Below are positions 56,263 to 64,000 of a stretch of 64,000 nucleotides of DNA, in pieces. Source of the DNA: Bog-473 sp963717455 (lineage in GTDB: Bacteria > Actinomycetota > Acidimicrobiia > Acidimicrobiales > RAAP-2); NCBI GenBank assembly GCA_963717455.1, contig OY970336.1, positions 3,410,001 to 3,474,000 of the forward strand, read 5' to 3'. The position numbers and the translations under genes are program-made. Under the pieces are notes generated by a model. That model had not been told where the DNA came from, made no database searches, and saw nothing but the letters and a program-made list of their open reading frames with translations. Position 1 is the stretch's first letter; the number at the start of each line of letters is the position of its first letter.

Positions 56263-56706
56263 TCAGAAGAGGTGCTGGAAGCGCACCGGGATCTTGGTCA
56301 GGATCAGCGTGCCCAGGAGCTTGTTCGCCGGCGTCGTCACCACGACCACGGCCAGCGTGCCGGTCGGGCGACCCAGGGGCTTCGACACCATCGTCGCGTT
56401 GAACTTCCCGGTGTAGCCGACCACGCACACGGCCTGGCCCTTGGGCACCTCGTCGGCCAGGCGCCCGTAGAGGCGGGGCGCCACGCCGTGGAGCCCCGAC
56501 AGCGTGAACTTCCTGACCCCGGCCAGATGCCCATGGTCGCCCACAGCCTCGGAGGCGGTCGGGAGCGCGAGGTAGCACGACTCGGCCGACGTGCCCTGAC
56601 CGCTGCGGGCCCCCGAGCAGGCCGCCAGCAGCGACGCCGCGACGACGAGCCCGGCCACCCCTGCGCCGCAGCGCCGTGCGAGCCCGCGCCCGGCACTCGC
56701 GCTCAT
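56263..56706 (-). CDS. Lipoprotein of unknown function
   Basis: 147 residues with a lipoprotein signal: basic start, hydrophobic GAGVAGLVVAASLLAAC and lipobox LLAAC at Cys-32 or so. The mature part (VRKFTLSGLHGVAPRLYGRLADEVPKGQAVCVVGYTGKFNATMVSKPLG...TLAVVVVTTPANKLLGTLILTKIP) is a small alpha/beta domain that I cannot assign. Its ATG overlaps the stop of the YbhN-like gene (ATGA), so it is made with it. Confidence 0.78.
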   Translation of the reverse strand: MSASAGRGLARRCGAGVAGLVVAASLLAACSGARSGQGTSAESCYLALPTASEAVGDHGHLAGVRKFTLSGLHGVAPRLYGRLADEVPKGQAVCVVGYTGKFNATMVSKPLGRPTGTLAVVVVTTPANKLLGTLILTKIPVRFQHLF

Positions 56707-57863
56707 TCGGCCAGCTCCACATTCGGCACCGGACCCACAACCGCAGGCGCGTAGGCCACCGGCCCGGCCTCCACCTCGCTCGTCATGGCCTGGCGCGGCC
56801 AGCGCCCGCGCCGCACCTGGAGGGCGAGCTGGCCGATGAGGGCCCAGCCGATCACCAGGATCAGCCAGAAGCTGATGACGCGGTAGAGCAGCACCGCGTA
56901 GGCGGTGCTCGCCTCCGCACCGCCGAAGGCGACGAGGGCCACGGTGATGGAGCCTTCGACGACGCCGAGCCCTCCGGGCGTGATCGGCAGCGTCGCCGCC
57001 AGCTGCCCGGCGCCGTACGCCAGGAGGAGCCCCTTCCAGGGGATCGGCGCGTCGATCGCCACGAACATCATGGCGAAGCAGGCGCAGTCGAGCAGCCAGT
57101 TGAGCGTCCCCCAGAAGACGATCCAGCCGATCTGCGTCCAGCTGAGCCGGACGGCGGTCATCCAGGCCATGATCCGCTCGATCTGCGCCGTCGTGTCCCC
57201 CCGGGGCCGGTGCGTCACCGCGACCGAGAGGCGGAGCGCGCCGGCCACGACCGCGTGCAGGGGCCGCTCGTAGACGAAGAGGGAGCCGATGCCGACCATG
57301 ATCACGAACGTCCCGATGAGCACCGGCACCAGGTCGAGCGAGGCGCCCTCGTTGGCCGCGAGGCCTAGGCCGAAGATGGCCACCAGCGACAGGCTCACCG
57401 ACGCCGCGACCAGCGTGCCGGCCAGGGCCCAGACGGCGAGCGTGTTGTCGGCCCCGAAGCGCCGGAACCAGCGGAAGCCGTAGACCGACGCGACGGCGTT
57501 CCCGACGGGCAGAGAATTGGTGATCGCCTGCGACGCGAACGACAATTTGAACAGCGGCCCCGCCGGGGGCCGCAGGTGCCCCGCCTTGAGCAGCTCGTAC
57601 TGCATGGCGGTGAAGGCTGCGTACGAACCGATCTCGGCCACGACCGCCGGCGCCACCCACCACCAGTCGAACGTCCGCCAGATGGTCGAGAAGCCCGAGA
57701 GCTCGGTCCGCTTCGACGAGAGCACCCAGACCGCGAGCGCCACCAGGCCGAAGCCGACGGCGACCCGGACCACGGGCCAGGCCCGGCGCACGACGTGCCG
57801 CAGCCGCCGCCCGCCCGCCCCGGCCGTCACGCTCGCCCCCGCCGCGCCCGGGCGCGTTCCCAC
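56703..57863 (-). CDS. Flippase-like YbhN/lysylphosphatidylglycerol synthase membrane-domain protein
   Basis: 386 residues with eight or so membrane helices. Family landmarks are the N-terminal VGFGLVALAVWVLSS, SFASQAITNSLPVGNAVASVYGFRWFRRFGA, and the conserved LAYGAGQLAATLPITPGGLGVVEGSITVALVAFG near residue 285-320. These UPF0104/LPG_synthase_TM proteins are thought to move or modify lipids. The aminoacyl-transferase domain of MprF is absent. A partner lipoprotein is coupled downstream; the HIT gene is 49 bp upstream. Confidence 0.82.
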   Translation of the reverse strand: MGTRPGAAGASVTAGAGGRRLRHVVRRAWPVVRVAVGFGLVALAVWVLSSKRTELSGFSTIWRTFDWWWVAPAVVAEIGSYAAFTAMQYELLKAGHLRPPAGPLFKLSFASQAITNSLPVGNAVASVYGFRWFRRFGADNTLAVWALAGTLVAASVSLSLVAIFGLGLAANEGASLDLVPVLIGTFVIMVGIGSLFVYERPLHAVVAGALRLSVAVTHRPRGDTTAQIERIMAWMTAVRLSWTQIGWIVFWGTLNWLLDCACFAMMFVAIDAPIPWKGLLLAYGAGQLAATLPITPGGLGVVEGSITVALVAFGGAEASTAYAVLLYRVISFWLILVIGWALIGQLALQVRRGRWPRQAMTSEVEAGPVAYAPAVVGPVPNVELAE

Positions 57864-57912
57864 GGTGGCAGCACTGGCGCCAGTGCCGGGGCCGGTCGGG
57901 TCCGGCGATCCG

Positions 57913-58431
57913 CTACCCGGGCCAGGCGTCGGTGAGCCTCTTCCACGACAGCAGCAGCGTCTCGGGCATGACCCGGGTCTCGGCCACCGACGTCATGAAA
58001 TTCGTGTCCCCGGACCAGCGCGGCAGCACGTGCAGGTGGACGTGCGCCGGCAGTCCCGCGCCCGCCGCCCGTCCCAGGTTGGCGCCCATGTTCAGCCCGT
58101 CGGGCTCGTAGGCGGCCTCTATGGCGCCCGCCGCCCGCTGCGTCGCCGACCACAGCTCGGCGGACTCGCCCGCCGTGAGCCCGGACAGCGGCCCCACGTG
58201 GCGCAGGGGCAGCACGAGCACGTGCCCGCTGGCGTAGGGGTACGCGTTCAGGACGACGAAGGTCAGCTCGCCCCGCCACACCACCAGGTTGTCCTCGGAG
58301 GGCGGACCGCTCGCCGCCAGCCGGCAGAACACGCAGCTGGCCTCGTCATGCTGCCGGCCCGAGCGCTCGTGCGCCGTTGCCTCCACGATGTAGTCGTTCC
58401 GCCACCCCGCCCACAGGTGCTCCAGCTTCAC
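57913..58431 (-). CDS. HIT-family nucleotide hydrolase/phosphorylase
   Basis: 172 residues. Histidine triad HVHLHVLPRW near residue 130 and a CVFCRL zinc motif near residue 33; NAYPYASGHVLVLPLRHVGPL is the usual N-terminal core. In mycobacteria the equivalent gene between thrS and pgsA encodes an Ap4A phosphorylase, a likely role here. It follows thrS by 16 bp. Confidence 0.88.
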   Translation of the reverse strand: MKLEHLWAGWRNDYIVEATAHERSGRQHDEASCVFCRLAASGPPSEDNLVVWRGELTFVVLNAYPYASGHVLVLPLRHVGPLSGLTAGESAELWSATQRAAGAIEAAYEPDGLNMGANLGRAAGAGLPAHVHLHVLPRWSGDTNFMTSVAETRVMPETLLLSWKRLTDAWPG

Positions 58432-58447
58432 GACGCCACCCCGTGCG

Positions 58448-60433
58448 TCATCCCGGCGCCCGGTCCTCGGGCAGTCCCTTGCGTTCGACCTCGGCGCTGA
58501 CCTCGGCCAGGAAGTCGACGAGCGGGACCCCGTGCTCGGGCTTGGTGTCCCAGCCCCGCCGGTTCACGCCCACGGTGCCGGCCGCGACGTCCTGGTCGCC
58601 CACCACGAGCACGTAGGGGATCTTGGCCAGCTTGGCCTTGCGGATGAGCGCACCCATCTTCTCGCCGCTGCCGTCCACCGTGGCCCGGAGTCCGGCCGCG
58701 CCGCACGCGTCGGCCACCGACCGCGCATAGTCGGCGTGGGCGTCGGTCACCGGGATCACCCGCACCTGCTCGGGGCTCAGCCAGGTGGGCAGCGCGCCGG
58801 CGTAGTGCTCGATCAGCACGGCCAAGAAGCGCTCCACCGACCCGAACAGCGCCCGGTGGATCATGATCGGCCGGTGCCGCGCGTTGTCGGCGCCGACGTA
58901 CTCGAGGCCGAAGCGCCGGGGCAGCTGGAAGTCGAGCTGCACCGTCGACAACTGCCAGGTCCGGCCGATGGCGTCGCGCGCCTGCACCGAGATCTTGGGG
59001 CCGTAGAAGGCACCGCCCCCTTCGTCCATCACGAGCTCGAGGCCCATCTCGAGCGCGGTCGTGCGCAGCGCCTCGGTGGCCGCCTCCCACTCCTCGTCGG
59101 AACCCACCCCCTTGCCGGGTGGCTTGGTCGACAGCTCGAGGTAGAAGTCGCTGAGCCCGTAGTCGCGCAGGAGGTCGAGCACGAAGCGCAGCGTCCGTAC
59201 GAGCTCGGCGTCCATCTGCTCGCGCGTGCAGAAGATGTGCGCGTCGTCCTGGGTCATGCCCCGCACCCGGGTCAGCCCCTGCAGGACGCCCGACAGCTCG
59301 TAGCGGTAGACGGCCCCGAACTCGAAGAGCCGCATCGGCAGCTCGCGGTAGGAGCGCTGGTGGCTCCGGTACACGAGGATGTGGAAGGGGCAGTTCATCG
59401 GCTTGAGGTAGTACTGCGCCCCCCCGTCGAGCTCCATGGGCGGGAACATGCCCTCGGCGAACCAGTCGAGGTGGCCGGACTCCTCGAAGAGCGCGCTCTT
59501 GGTGATGTGGGGCGAGGTCACGAAGTCGTAGCCCGCCTCGACGTGGCGCTGGCGCGAGTGGTCCTCCATCAGCCGGCGGATGGTGCCGCCCTTGGGGTGG
59601 AACACGGCGAGGCCCGAGCCGATCTCCTCGGGGAAGCTGTACAGGTCGAGCTCCGCCCCCAACTTGCGGTGGTCGCGCCGTTCGGCCTCCTCGAGCTGGT
59701 GGAGATGGGCGGCCAGCGCCTTCTCGGACTCCCAGGCCGTCCCGTAGATGCGCTGCAGCTGCTCGCGCTTCTCGTCGCCGCGCCAGTAGGCGCCGGCGAC
59801 CCGCATCAACTTGAAGTGGCCCAGGCGCCCCGTCGAGGGCACGTGCGGCCCCCGGCACAGGTCGATGAAGGCGTCGGTGTTGCGGTAGGTGCTCACCATC
59901 GTCCCCGCCGCGTCGACCTCGTCGGCCCCCGAGCCCACCGCCCGGATGATCTCCTGCTTGAAGGGCTGGTCGGCGAAGATCTCGAGGCCCTCCGCGAGGT
60001 CGTGCTCGTGGCGGACGAAGGGTTGGTCCTCGCCAATGATCTCCCGCATCTCGGCCTCGATCCGCGCCAGGTCGTCGTCGCTGAAGTGGGCGCCGTCGGG
60101 CAGCTCGAAGTCGTAGTAGAAGCCGTTCTCGATCACCGGCCCGATGGCGTACTTGGCGCCGGGCCACAGCCGGCGCACCGCCTGGGCCATGACGTGCGCG
60201 GTCGAGTGCCGCAGGACCTCGCGCCCGGCGTCGGAGTCGGCCGTGACGATGGACACCTTCGCCCCGTCGGGCAGCACCGTCTTGAGGTCCACCTCCTGGC
60301 CGTCCACCATGGCGACCACGGCCGCCTTGGCCAGGCGGGACCCGATGGACCGGGCGAGCTCGGCCGCCGTGGTGCCCTCGGCCAGCTCCCGGGTCGAGCC
60401 ATCGGGAAGACCAACCGAGATGACGCCTGGCAT
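58448..60433 (-). CDS. thrS: Threonyl-tRNA synthetase
   Basis: 661 residues, intact. TGS domain (residues 1-60), editing domain with HSTAHVMAQAV and DLCRGPHVPSTG, class II core with zinc Cys in YYLKPMNCPFHILVY, motif 2 FGAVYRYELSGVLQGLTRVRGMTQDDAHIFC, motif 3 IMIHRALFGSVERFLAVLIEHYAG, then the anticodon domain. ATG 60433 with AGGAAAGGGTG a few bases before it. The 357-bp upstream gap (60434-60790) shared with the divergent phosphatase contains no T-box consensus that I can find. Confidence 0.95.
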   Translation of the reverse strand: MPGVISVGLPDGSTRELAEGTTAAELARSIGSRLAKAAVVAMVDGQEVDLKTVLPDGAKVSIVTADSDAGREVLRHSTAHVMAQAVRRLWPGAKYAIGPVIENGFYYDFELPDGAHFSDDDLARIEAEMREIIGEDQPFVRHEHDLAEGLEIFADQPFKQEIIRAVGSGADEVDAAGTMVSTYRNTDAFIDLCRGPHVPSTGRLGHFKLMRVAGAYWRGDEKREQLQRIYGTAWESEKALAAHLHQLEEAERRDHRKLGAELDLYSFPEEIGSGLAVFHPKGGTIRRLMEDHSRQRHVEAGYDFVTSPHITKSALFEESGHLDWFAEGMFPPMELDGGAQYYLKPMNCPFHILVYRSHQRSYRELPMRLFEFGAVYRYELSGVLQGLTRVRGMTQDDAHIFCTREQMDAELVRTLRFVLDLLRDYGLSDFYLELSTKPPGKGVGSDEEWEAATEALRTTALEMGLELVMDEGGGAFYGPKISVQARDAIGRTWQLSTVQLDFQLPRRFGLEYVGADNARHRPIMIHRALFGSVERFLAVLIEHYAGALPTWLSPEQVRVIPVTDAHADYARSVADACGAAGLRATVDGSGEKMGALIRKAKLAKIPYVLVVGDQDVAAGTVGVNRRGWDTKPEHGVPLVDFLAEVSAEVERKGLPEDRAPG

Positions 60434-60790
60434 CGTGCACCCTTTCCTGCTCAGCCGGCGGATCGCTCCTGGTCCGGACGCTGGTTCACCAGGGTACTGG
60501 ACCCGCCCCACGAGCAGTGCTCCGTAGGGCCCCTGCGCTCTCCTGGTGACATGGGAGCAGTGGAGCAAACGGACGGAAAGCGGCTACTGATCACGAATGC
60601 CTCACCTGCATCCACCGTGACCAACCGTCGGGGAGTGCTCGTCACGGCCAGCTCGCGGTCCGCCGGTTCGGACGTCGTGGCCCCCCTCGTCGCCGCACGG
60701 CGGTCTCCGCCGTCGCGTTCCTGATCGTCACGTTCGGACGAGGGACGGTCGTGCCTGACGTCGGGCGGGACCATGTGGGAACGTTGGGGC

Positions 60791-61405
60791 ATGGACGACG
60801 TGTTGTTCGTCTGCACGGCCAACCTCTGCCGCTCGCCGTCGGCCGCATTGCTGTTACGCCAGCAGCTCCGTGACGCGGGTGGGGCCGAGGTCACGGTGCA
60901 CTCGGCGGGCACGGTGGGGGCGGATGTCGGCCCTCCGCGTCCCCTGGTGGAGGAGGGCCGCGCCTTCGGCATCGACCTGGCCGCCCACGTGCCCCTCACG
61001 GTCGACCCCGCCATGATTCAAGCGGCGGATCTCGTCGTGGGCCTGACCCGCGAACATGTGCGCGAGACGGTGGTCGCGGTCCCGTCCTCGTTCCCGAGGA
61101 CCTTCACCCTGCGGGAGATCATTCGTCGTGGGAGCCACACGGGGGCCCGTGGCGCTGCCGACGATCTCGGCGCCTGGCTAGCCCGGCTCCATGACGGGAG
61201 GCTCCGTGTCGACCTGATGGGTGACTCGCCCGACGACGACGTCATGGATCCGATGGGTGGGACCCCCGACGACTACCGCCGGATGCTCACCGACGTGGCG
61301 GCGCTCACCCGGACCCTGCGCAACCTGGCTTGGCCCATCGCGACCCTGCCTGTTGCCGGGTGCGGGGGCGCAACCACCGATTCCAACGGGCGCTCGAGGC
61401 GCTGA
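60791..61405 (+). CDS. Low-molecular-weight protein tyrosine phosphatase-like protein
   Basis: 204 residues from ATG 60791. Phosphate-binding loop VLFVCTANLCRSPSA (CX5R) at the N-terminus, VTVHSAGTVG, and the late catalytic Asp in MDPMGGTPDDYRRM. Longer than the usual ~150 residues because of an insert (LREIIRRGSHTGARGAADDLGAWLARL) also seen in actinobacterial homologues of exopolysaccharide loci. It may act on a tyrosine autokinase or on arsenate; the partner is not in the window. Confidence 0.82.
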   Translation: MDDVLFVCTANLCRSPSAALLLRQQLRDAGGAEVTVHSAGTVGADVGPPRPLVEEGRAFGIDLAAHVPLTVDPAMIQAADLVVGLTREHVRETVVAVPSSFPRTFTLREIIRRGSHTGARGAADDLGAWLARLHDGRLRVDLMGDSPDDDVMDPMGGTPDDYRRMLTDVAALTRTLRNLAWPIATLPVAGCGGATTDSNGRSRR

Positions 61406-61896
61406 TCGCACTCTGCGATCTGCTGGGCCATGGCCTGCGACTCGGGCAGTGCATCCCTGCGGGCATGCCGCAATGCATCGACGAGTGGGACGATAAGGAC
61501 CTCGCCAGCCTGACAGGGCATAGGAGGGCGGCAGCCACGAAAGCCTGACGAAGCCCGCTTCGCGTCTGCAACAATGTGGACAGGCACGCGGGGATTTCGC
61601 CAAGGCCCCCGCAGCGTGCCCAGTGGACTGGCCCACCCGCCAGGGTTAACCGCCTTTCCCCGGCAGCGTGGTCCAGCCAACGAGACGACCCCGGCCCGGC
61701 TTATCGGTCCGGGGCCGCTTCGTCTTTTCGGCAGGTCCGGCCATCGAGTTGAGGGTCCGTTGGGTGTCACGGGACTGGGCGTTCGGATCTGATGTGCAGT
61801 GTCGGGGGACGGCCCCGGGTCCAGCAGCACGGCGGACGCCACCCCCTCGACCACCACGGCTCCATCGCGTCCGATGTACGCCGCGGCAGCAACTCC
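61406..61896. other. Intergenic region with a terminator and no firm gene
   Basis: 491 bp between the phosphatase and the PqqD-like gene, both pointing into it. It contains the T-tailed terminator at 61684-61728 and, before it, an inverted repeat GGCACGC/GCGTGCC around a GGGG/CCCC stem (about 61580-61622). After the PqqD stop the same frame stays open and reads VVVEGVASAVLLDPGPSPDTA, which looks mildly protein-like; a lost stop or a small downstream gene is possible. No lasso-type precursor was recognised. Confidence 0.4.
61684..61728 (+). terminator. Rho-independent-type terminator
   Basis: GACGACCCCGG (61684-61694) pairs with CCGGGG...TCGTC (61709-61724), with a smaller inner CCG/CGG closing, followed by TTTT (61725-61728). 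It is the best T-tailed terminator in the window. It would stop plus-strand transcription from the phosphatase gene; the complementary strand lacks the T run. Confidence 0.7.
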
Positions 61897-62196
61897 CTAC
61901 GTGCCGGCGTCGACCACCAACCCCAGCTCCGCCAGCTTGCGCACCGTGAGCCGCACGTCCTCGGCGATGACGCAAGCGTCATCGCCCCCGTGCACAGCGG
62001 CCAGCTCGCCCACGATCTCGTCCAGGGTCGTCGCGCCGTCGCAGCGCTCCCAGACCGCCGCCGCGCTCGAGTTGAGCATGATCAGCAGCTGGCCGGCCTG
62101 GTCGTAGAGGGCCACGTTGTCGTCGAGCTCCACCCCCCCGCCGGCGCTGTCCCGGCGCACCGGCCGCGAGCACCCGTAGGGCCACTCAGGGCTCAC
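61897..62196 (-). CDS. PqqD-like peptide chaperone (RiPP recognition element)
   Basis: 99 residues. PqqD fold: VELDDNVALYDQAGQLLIMLNSSAAAVWERCDGATTLDEIVGELAAVHG...VIAEDVRLTVRKLAELGLV, with the LNSSAAAVWE turn typical of the family. Such domains bind leader peptides of RiPP precursors or act as stand-alone recognition elements. GTG 62196 overlaps the kinase gene stop by 11 bp. The combination with an HprK-related kinase matches what databases call the HPr-rel-A system, whose function is unknown. Confidence 0.82.
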   Translation of the reverse strand: MSPEWPYGCSRPVRRDSAGGGVELDDNVALYDQAGQLLIMLNSSAAAVWERCDGATTLDEIVGELAAVHGGDDACVIAEDVRLTVRKLAELGLVVDAGT

Positions 62197-63088
62197 GGCC
62201 GGCGCCTCCCCGCGCCGCCGGCGCCTCCATCAACCCCAGCACGAGGCGGCAGGCCGCGTCGAGATCCGACACCGTGAGGGAGAAGCACCGGCACTGCACC
62301 GCGAGCCGGCCAAGGGCCCGGGTCCCGGCGGATCCGTGGGGGATGAGGTTGACGGCGTTGACCGCCAGGGCGAGGAAGGCCTGGGTGGCCGAGAGCGGGG
62401 TCAGCGCGGTCTCGGCGGTGGCGTCGTAGCGGGGCACCACGACGAAGCCGGCCTCACAGGGTCCCCCCACCCGGCGCCCCGTGCCCTCGCCGACCGCCAG
62501 TTGCCACTCTTCGCCCTCCCAGGGATCGTGCCCTGGCCCGCGGCAGACGTCGGGGCCCATGTCGGAGAGCACCACGAAGCTCCCGGACTTCACGGTGATC
62601 GGCTTGGGGTAGGGCAACAGCGTCCCGCTCGCCATGTCCAGCGCGGCCAGCTCGTCGGTGAGATACCCCAGCCCGGCGCGCACCAGCCCCGCCACGAGCG
62701 TCGACTTGCCCGACCCCGAGGCACCGGGGATCAGCACGCCGGTGCCGCCGGACTCGACCCCACCGGCGTGCAACAACAGATGACAGCCACTGGCCTCCGC
62801 GGCGGCGCGGTTCACGTCCCACACGACCCATCCCAGCGCGTCGCCGGGGTGCTGGCCCCGCGCCAGCTCGCTGTCGTCGCACGTCACGTCGACGGCGCCG
62901 AGAGCCGCGTCCGAGGCCGTCAGCGAGTACCAGTGCTCGACCGGTGCCGCATCGCAGGGGTCGCGCAGCCCGGCCAGCGCGGCGTCGGCCAGGCAGCCGA
63001 GCCGCTCGTCATCGGCGCGCACCGCGAAGCGGTACGACAGAGCGCTCAGGTTGTGGGTGCGATGCGCCCACCCGTGCTCGTACTCCAT
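62186..63088 (-). CDS. HprK-related P-loop kinase (HPr-rel-A type)
   Basis: 300 residues. Walker A in GVLIPGASGSGKSTLVAGLVRAGLGYLTDELAALD, where the following DELAALDMASGTLLPYPKPITVKSGSF stretch is characteristic of HprK-related kinase A proteins. The HPr kinase C-terminal phosphatase-type motif is not evident. In paeninodin-type lasso peptide clusters, a related kinase phosphorylates the precursor's C-terminal Ser; in HPr-rel-A loci the substrate is unknown. It lies 25 bp after the Tat-exported protein gene, in one likely operon. Confidence 0.83.
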   Translation of the reverse strand: MEYEHGWAHRTHNLSALSYRFAVRADDERLGCLADAALAGLRDPCDAAPVEHWYSLTASDAALGAVDVTCDDSELARGQHPGDALGWVVWDVNRAAAEASGCHLLLHAGGVESGGTGVLIPGASGSGKSTLVAGLVRAGLGYLTDELAALDMASGTLLPYPKPITVKSGSFVVLSDMGPDVCRGPGHDPWEGEEWQLAVGEGTGRRVGGPCEAGFVVVPRYDATAETALTPLSATQAFLALAVNAVNLIPHGSAGTRALGRLAVQCRCFSLTVSDLDAACRLVLGLMEAPAARGGAGREP

Positions 63089-63113
63089 CGGTGCTCCCCG
63101 CCTTGTTGCTCTG

Positions 63114-63626
63114 TCATGCAGTCGGCCGCTCCTCCTGCGTCCGGCTGGCCCAGTGATGCATCGCCCATCCCCCGGCGATCAGCGCCGCGCCGACCACGGC
63201 GTCGCGCTCGATGTTGAGTCCGCTGTAGGCCAGTTGACCCGACGTTTGGGTGGCGGCCGCCGTGGTCACCCCGCTCGTGGGACCCGACGGTTGGACGGTA
63301 GAGGCTGCCGTGGTCGCCTCGCTCGTGGGACTCGACGGTGGGGTGGCGGCCGGCGAGGTCACCCCGCTCGTGCCGCCCGGGCTGCCTCCGCTCTCAGTCG
63401 TGCCGCCCGACCCGGGCGGGGCTGGGGGGGTCACCGGCCCCGACGGGGTGGCACCGGCGGCGGGCTTCGCCGTGAGGATCTCAGGCACCACCCAGGCGGC
63501 CGCGCCGGCCGTGGCGACCGCGGACATGCGCCCGATGGCCTGGCGCCTCGAGATCGGCGTCCGGCCCGAGCGGGGGCCACCAACCGGAGATGCCGCCGCA
63601 TCCCGGTGTGTGTCGTCAAAGTGCAT
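63114..63626 (-). CDS. Tat-exported protein with sortase-like C-terminal signal
   Basis: 170 residues. Twin-arginine signal: ISRRQAIGRMSAVATAGAAAWVVPEILTAKPAAGA. The middle (about 60-130) is a Pro/Ser/Thr/Gly-rich stalk. The C-terminus has LAYSG, a hydrophobic helix (AVVGAALIAGGWAMHHW) and a charged tail RTQEER, the three-part layout of LPXTG-type wall anchors; actinobacterial class E sortases accept LAXTG, here with Ser for Thr. There is no folded domain, so it may be an anchored substrate or scaffold. It is the first gene of the kinase-PqqD operon. Confidence 0.75.
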   Translation of the reverse strand: MHFDDTHRDAAASPVGGPRSGRTPISRRQAIGRMSAVATAGAAAWVVPEILTAKPAAGATPSGPVTPPAPPGSGGTTESGGSPGGTSGVTSPAATPPSSPTSEATTAASTVQPSGPTSGVTTAAATQTSGQLAYSGLNIERDAVVGAALIAGGWAMHHWASRTQEERPTA

Positions 63627-63744
63627 GTCGACCGCCGTTCCTGACTCGCCAATTCGAGAAAACCCTACTACCGAAGTCCCCCTGCGGCCCGTTCCGCCCC
63701 GGCCGGCTCGCCGGGGCCTCTCCGCGGGGCGGCATGATTAGCGT

Positions 63745-64000
63745 ATGCGCGACGACGCAGTGCCGGCGACCACCGTCACCGAGCAGACGGCGACCCTCTT
63801 GTGGGAAGCCTGCCGCCGGGATCCCGATCCGGCCTCCCTGCGGCGTGCCCTCGCCGGAGGGGCCAACATCGGCTGGGCGGTATCCGCCGCCTCGGAGCAA
63901 CGCATCAGCCCGCTACTGTGGCGGGCGCTGGGCACGTCGGGCTCGCTCGACGTTCTCGGGGCCGACCGGGCGGCGCTCGGCGGCGTGAGCGACGCCCTCA
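63745..64000 (+). CDS. Nucleotidyltransferase family protein (NTP_transf_5-like), partial
   Basis: The first 85 residues only; the gene runs off the window. ATLLWEACRRDPDPASLRRALAGGANIGWAVSAASEQRISPLLWRALG matches the helical N-terminus of uncharacterised nucleotidyltransferases that recur beside HprK-related kinases and PqqD proteins. The catalytic GxS...DxD part would lie beyond the edge. ATG 63745 is divergent from the Tat-protein gene with a 118-bp gap that must hold both promoters. Confidence 0.6.
   Translation, partial: MRDDAVPATTVTEQTATLLWEACRRDPDPASLRRALAGGANIGWAVSAASEQRISPLLWRALGTSGSLDVLGADRAALGGVSDAL

Noticed and set aside
60434..60790. A T-box leader for thrS
   Set aside because: No AGGGUGGNACC box or specifier-loop structure was found in the leader.

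Overview
The window reads as chromosomal DNA of a high-GC actinobacterium. GTG starts, 4-bp GTGA/ATGA stop-start overlaps, a pgsA-patA-pimA phosphatidylinositol-mannoside block, DUF222/HNH and Clp_N small genes, and a secreted S53 protease with GYWLVAxDGGIFxxGDA repeats point to Actinomycetota. Class Acidimicrobiia is my best guess; this is inference from gene content, not a phylogeny.

Layout. 0.1-6.8 kb: a RodA/FtsW polymerase, aquaporin, alkyl sulfatase, a small monooxygenase, an HTH + Clp_N pair with a clear leaderless promoter, and a methyltransferase. 7.0-9.7 kb: a DUF151 nuclease, a second RodA and an MscS channel. 9.75-28.6 kb: one long minus-strand housekeeping block, yajC-secD-secF-relA-hisS-aspS-rarA-(S53 protease)-alaS-ruvX-mltG-aroE. 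28.6-35.6 kb: an interruption of the usual ruvB-yajC junction, holding a structured intergenic region, a two-component system, an IS1182-like element inserted exactly at the kinase stop codon, and an ABC exporter. 35.9-39.1 kb: yebC-ruvC-ruvA-ruvB (minus). 39.1-43.8 kb: accessory genes (secreted protein, TetR + AurF-like diiron oxygenase, alpha/beta hydrolase, HNH nuclease). 43.8-50.4 kb: purU, pdxT-pdxS, M48 protease and the PIM genes pimA-patA-pgsA. 50.8-53.9 kb: GT2 glycosyltransferase and an EF-G paralogue. 54.06-56.04 kb: a group II intron with an intact reverse transcriptase, beside a tRNA-like remnant. 56.3-61.4 kb: lipoprotein, YbhN-like protein, HIT hydrolase, thrS and a low-molecular-weight phosphatase. 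61.9-64 kb: a Tat-exported protein with a sortase-like tail, an HprK-related kinase, a PqqD-like peptide chaperone and a divergent nucleotidyltransferase cut by the window edge.

How the genes work together. The core blocks serve cell-wall growth (two RodA, MltG), tRNA charging (AlaS, ThrS, HisS, AspS), recombination (RuvABC, RuvX, RarA), protein export (YajC-SecDF), the stringent response (Rel), PLP synthesis (PdxST) and inner envelope lipids (PgsA-PatA-PimA). The least understood part is the kinase/PqqD/nucleotidyltransferase cluster at the right edge. It resembles the uncharacterised 'HPr-rel-A' arrangement and the accessory set of kinase-tailored lasso peptide loci.

Quality note. Between about 7.5 and 43.7 kb at least 18 conserved genes carry single-base frameshifts, nearly all insertions. 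At least eleven fit one pattern, an extra G between C and A (CA read as CGA). The genes from 43.8 to 63.7 kb are intact. I treat the broken genes as sequence errors rather than pseudogenes and give their full reconstructed span.
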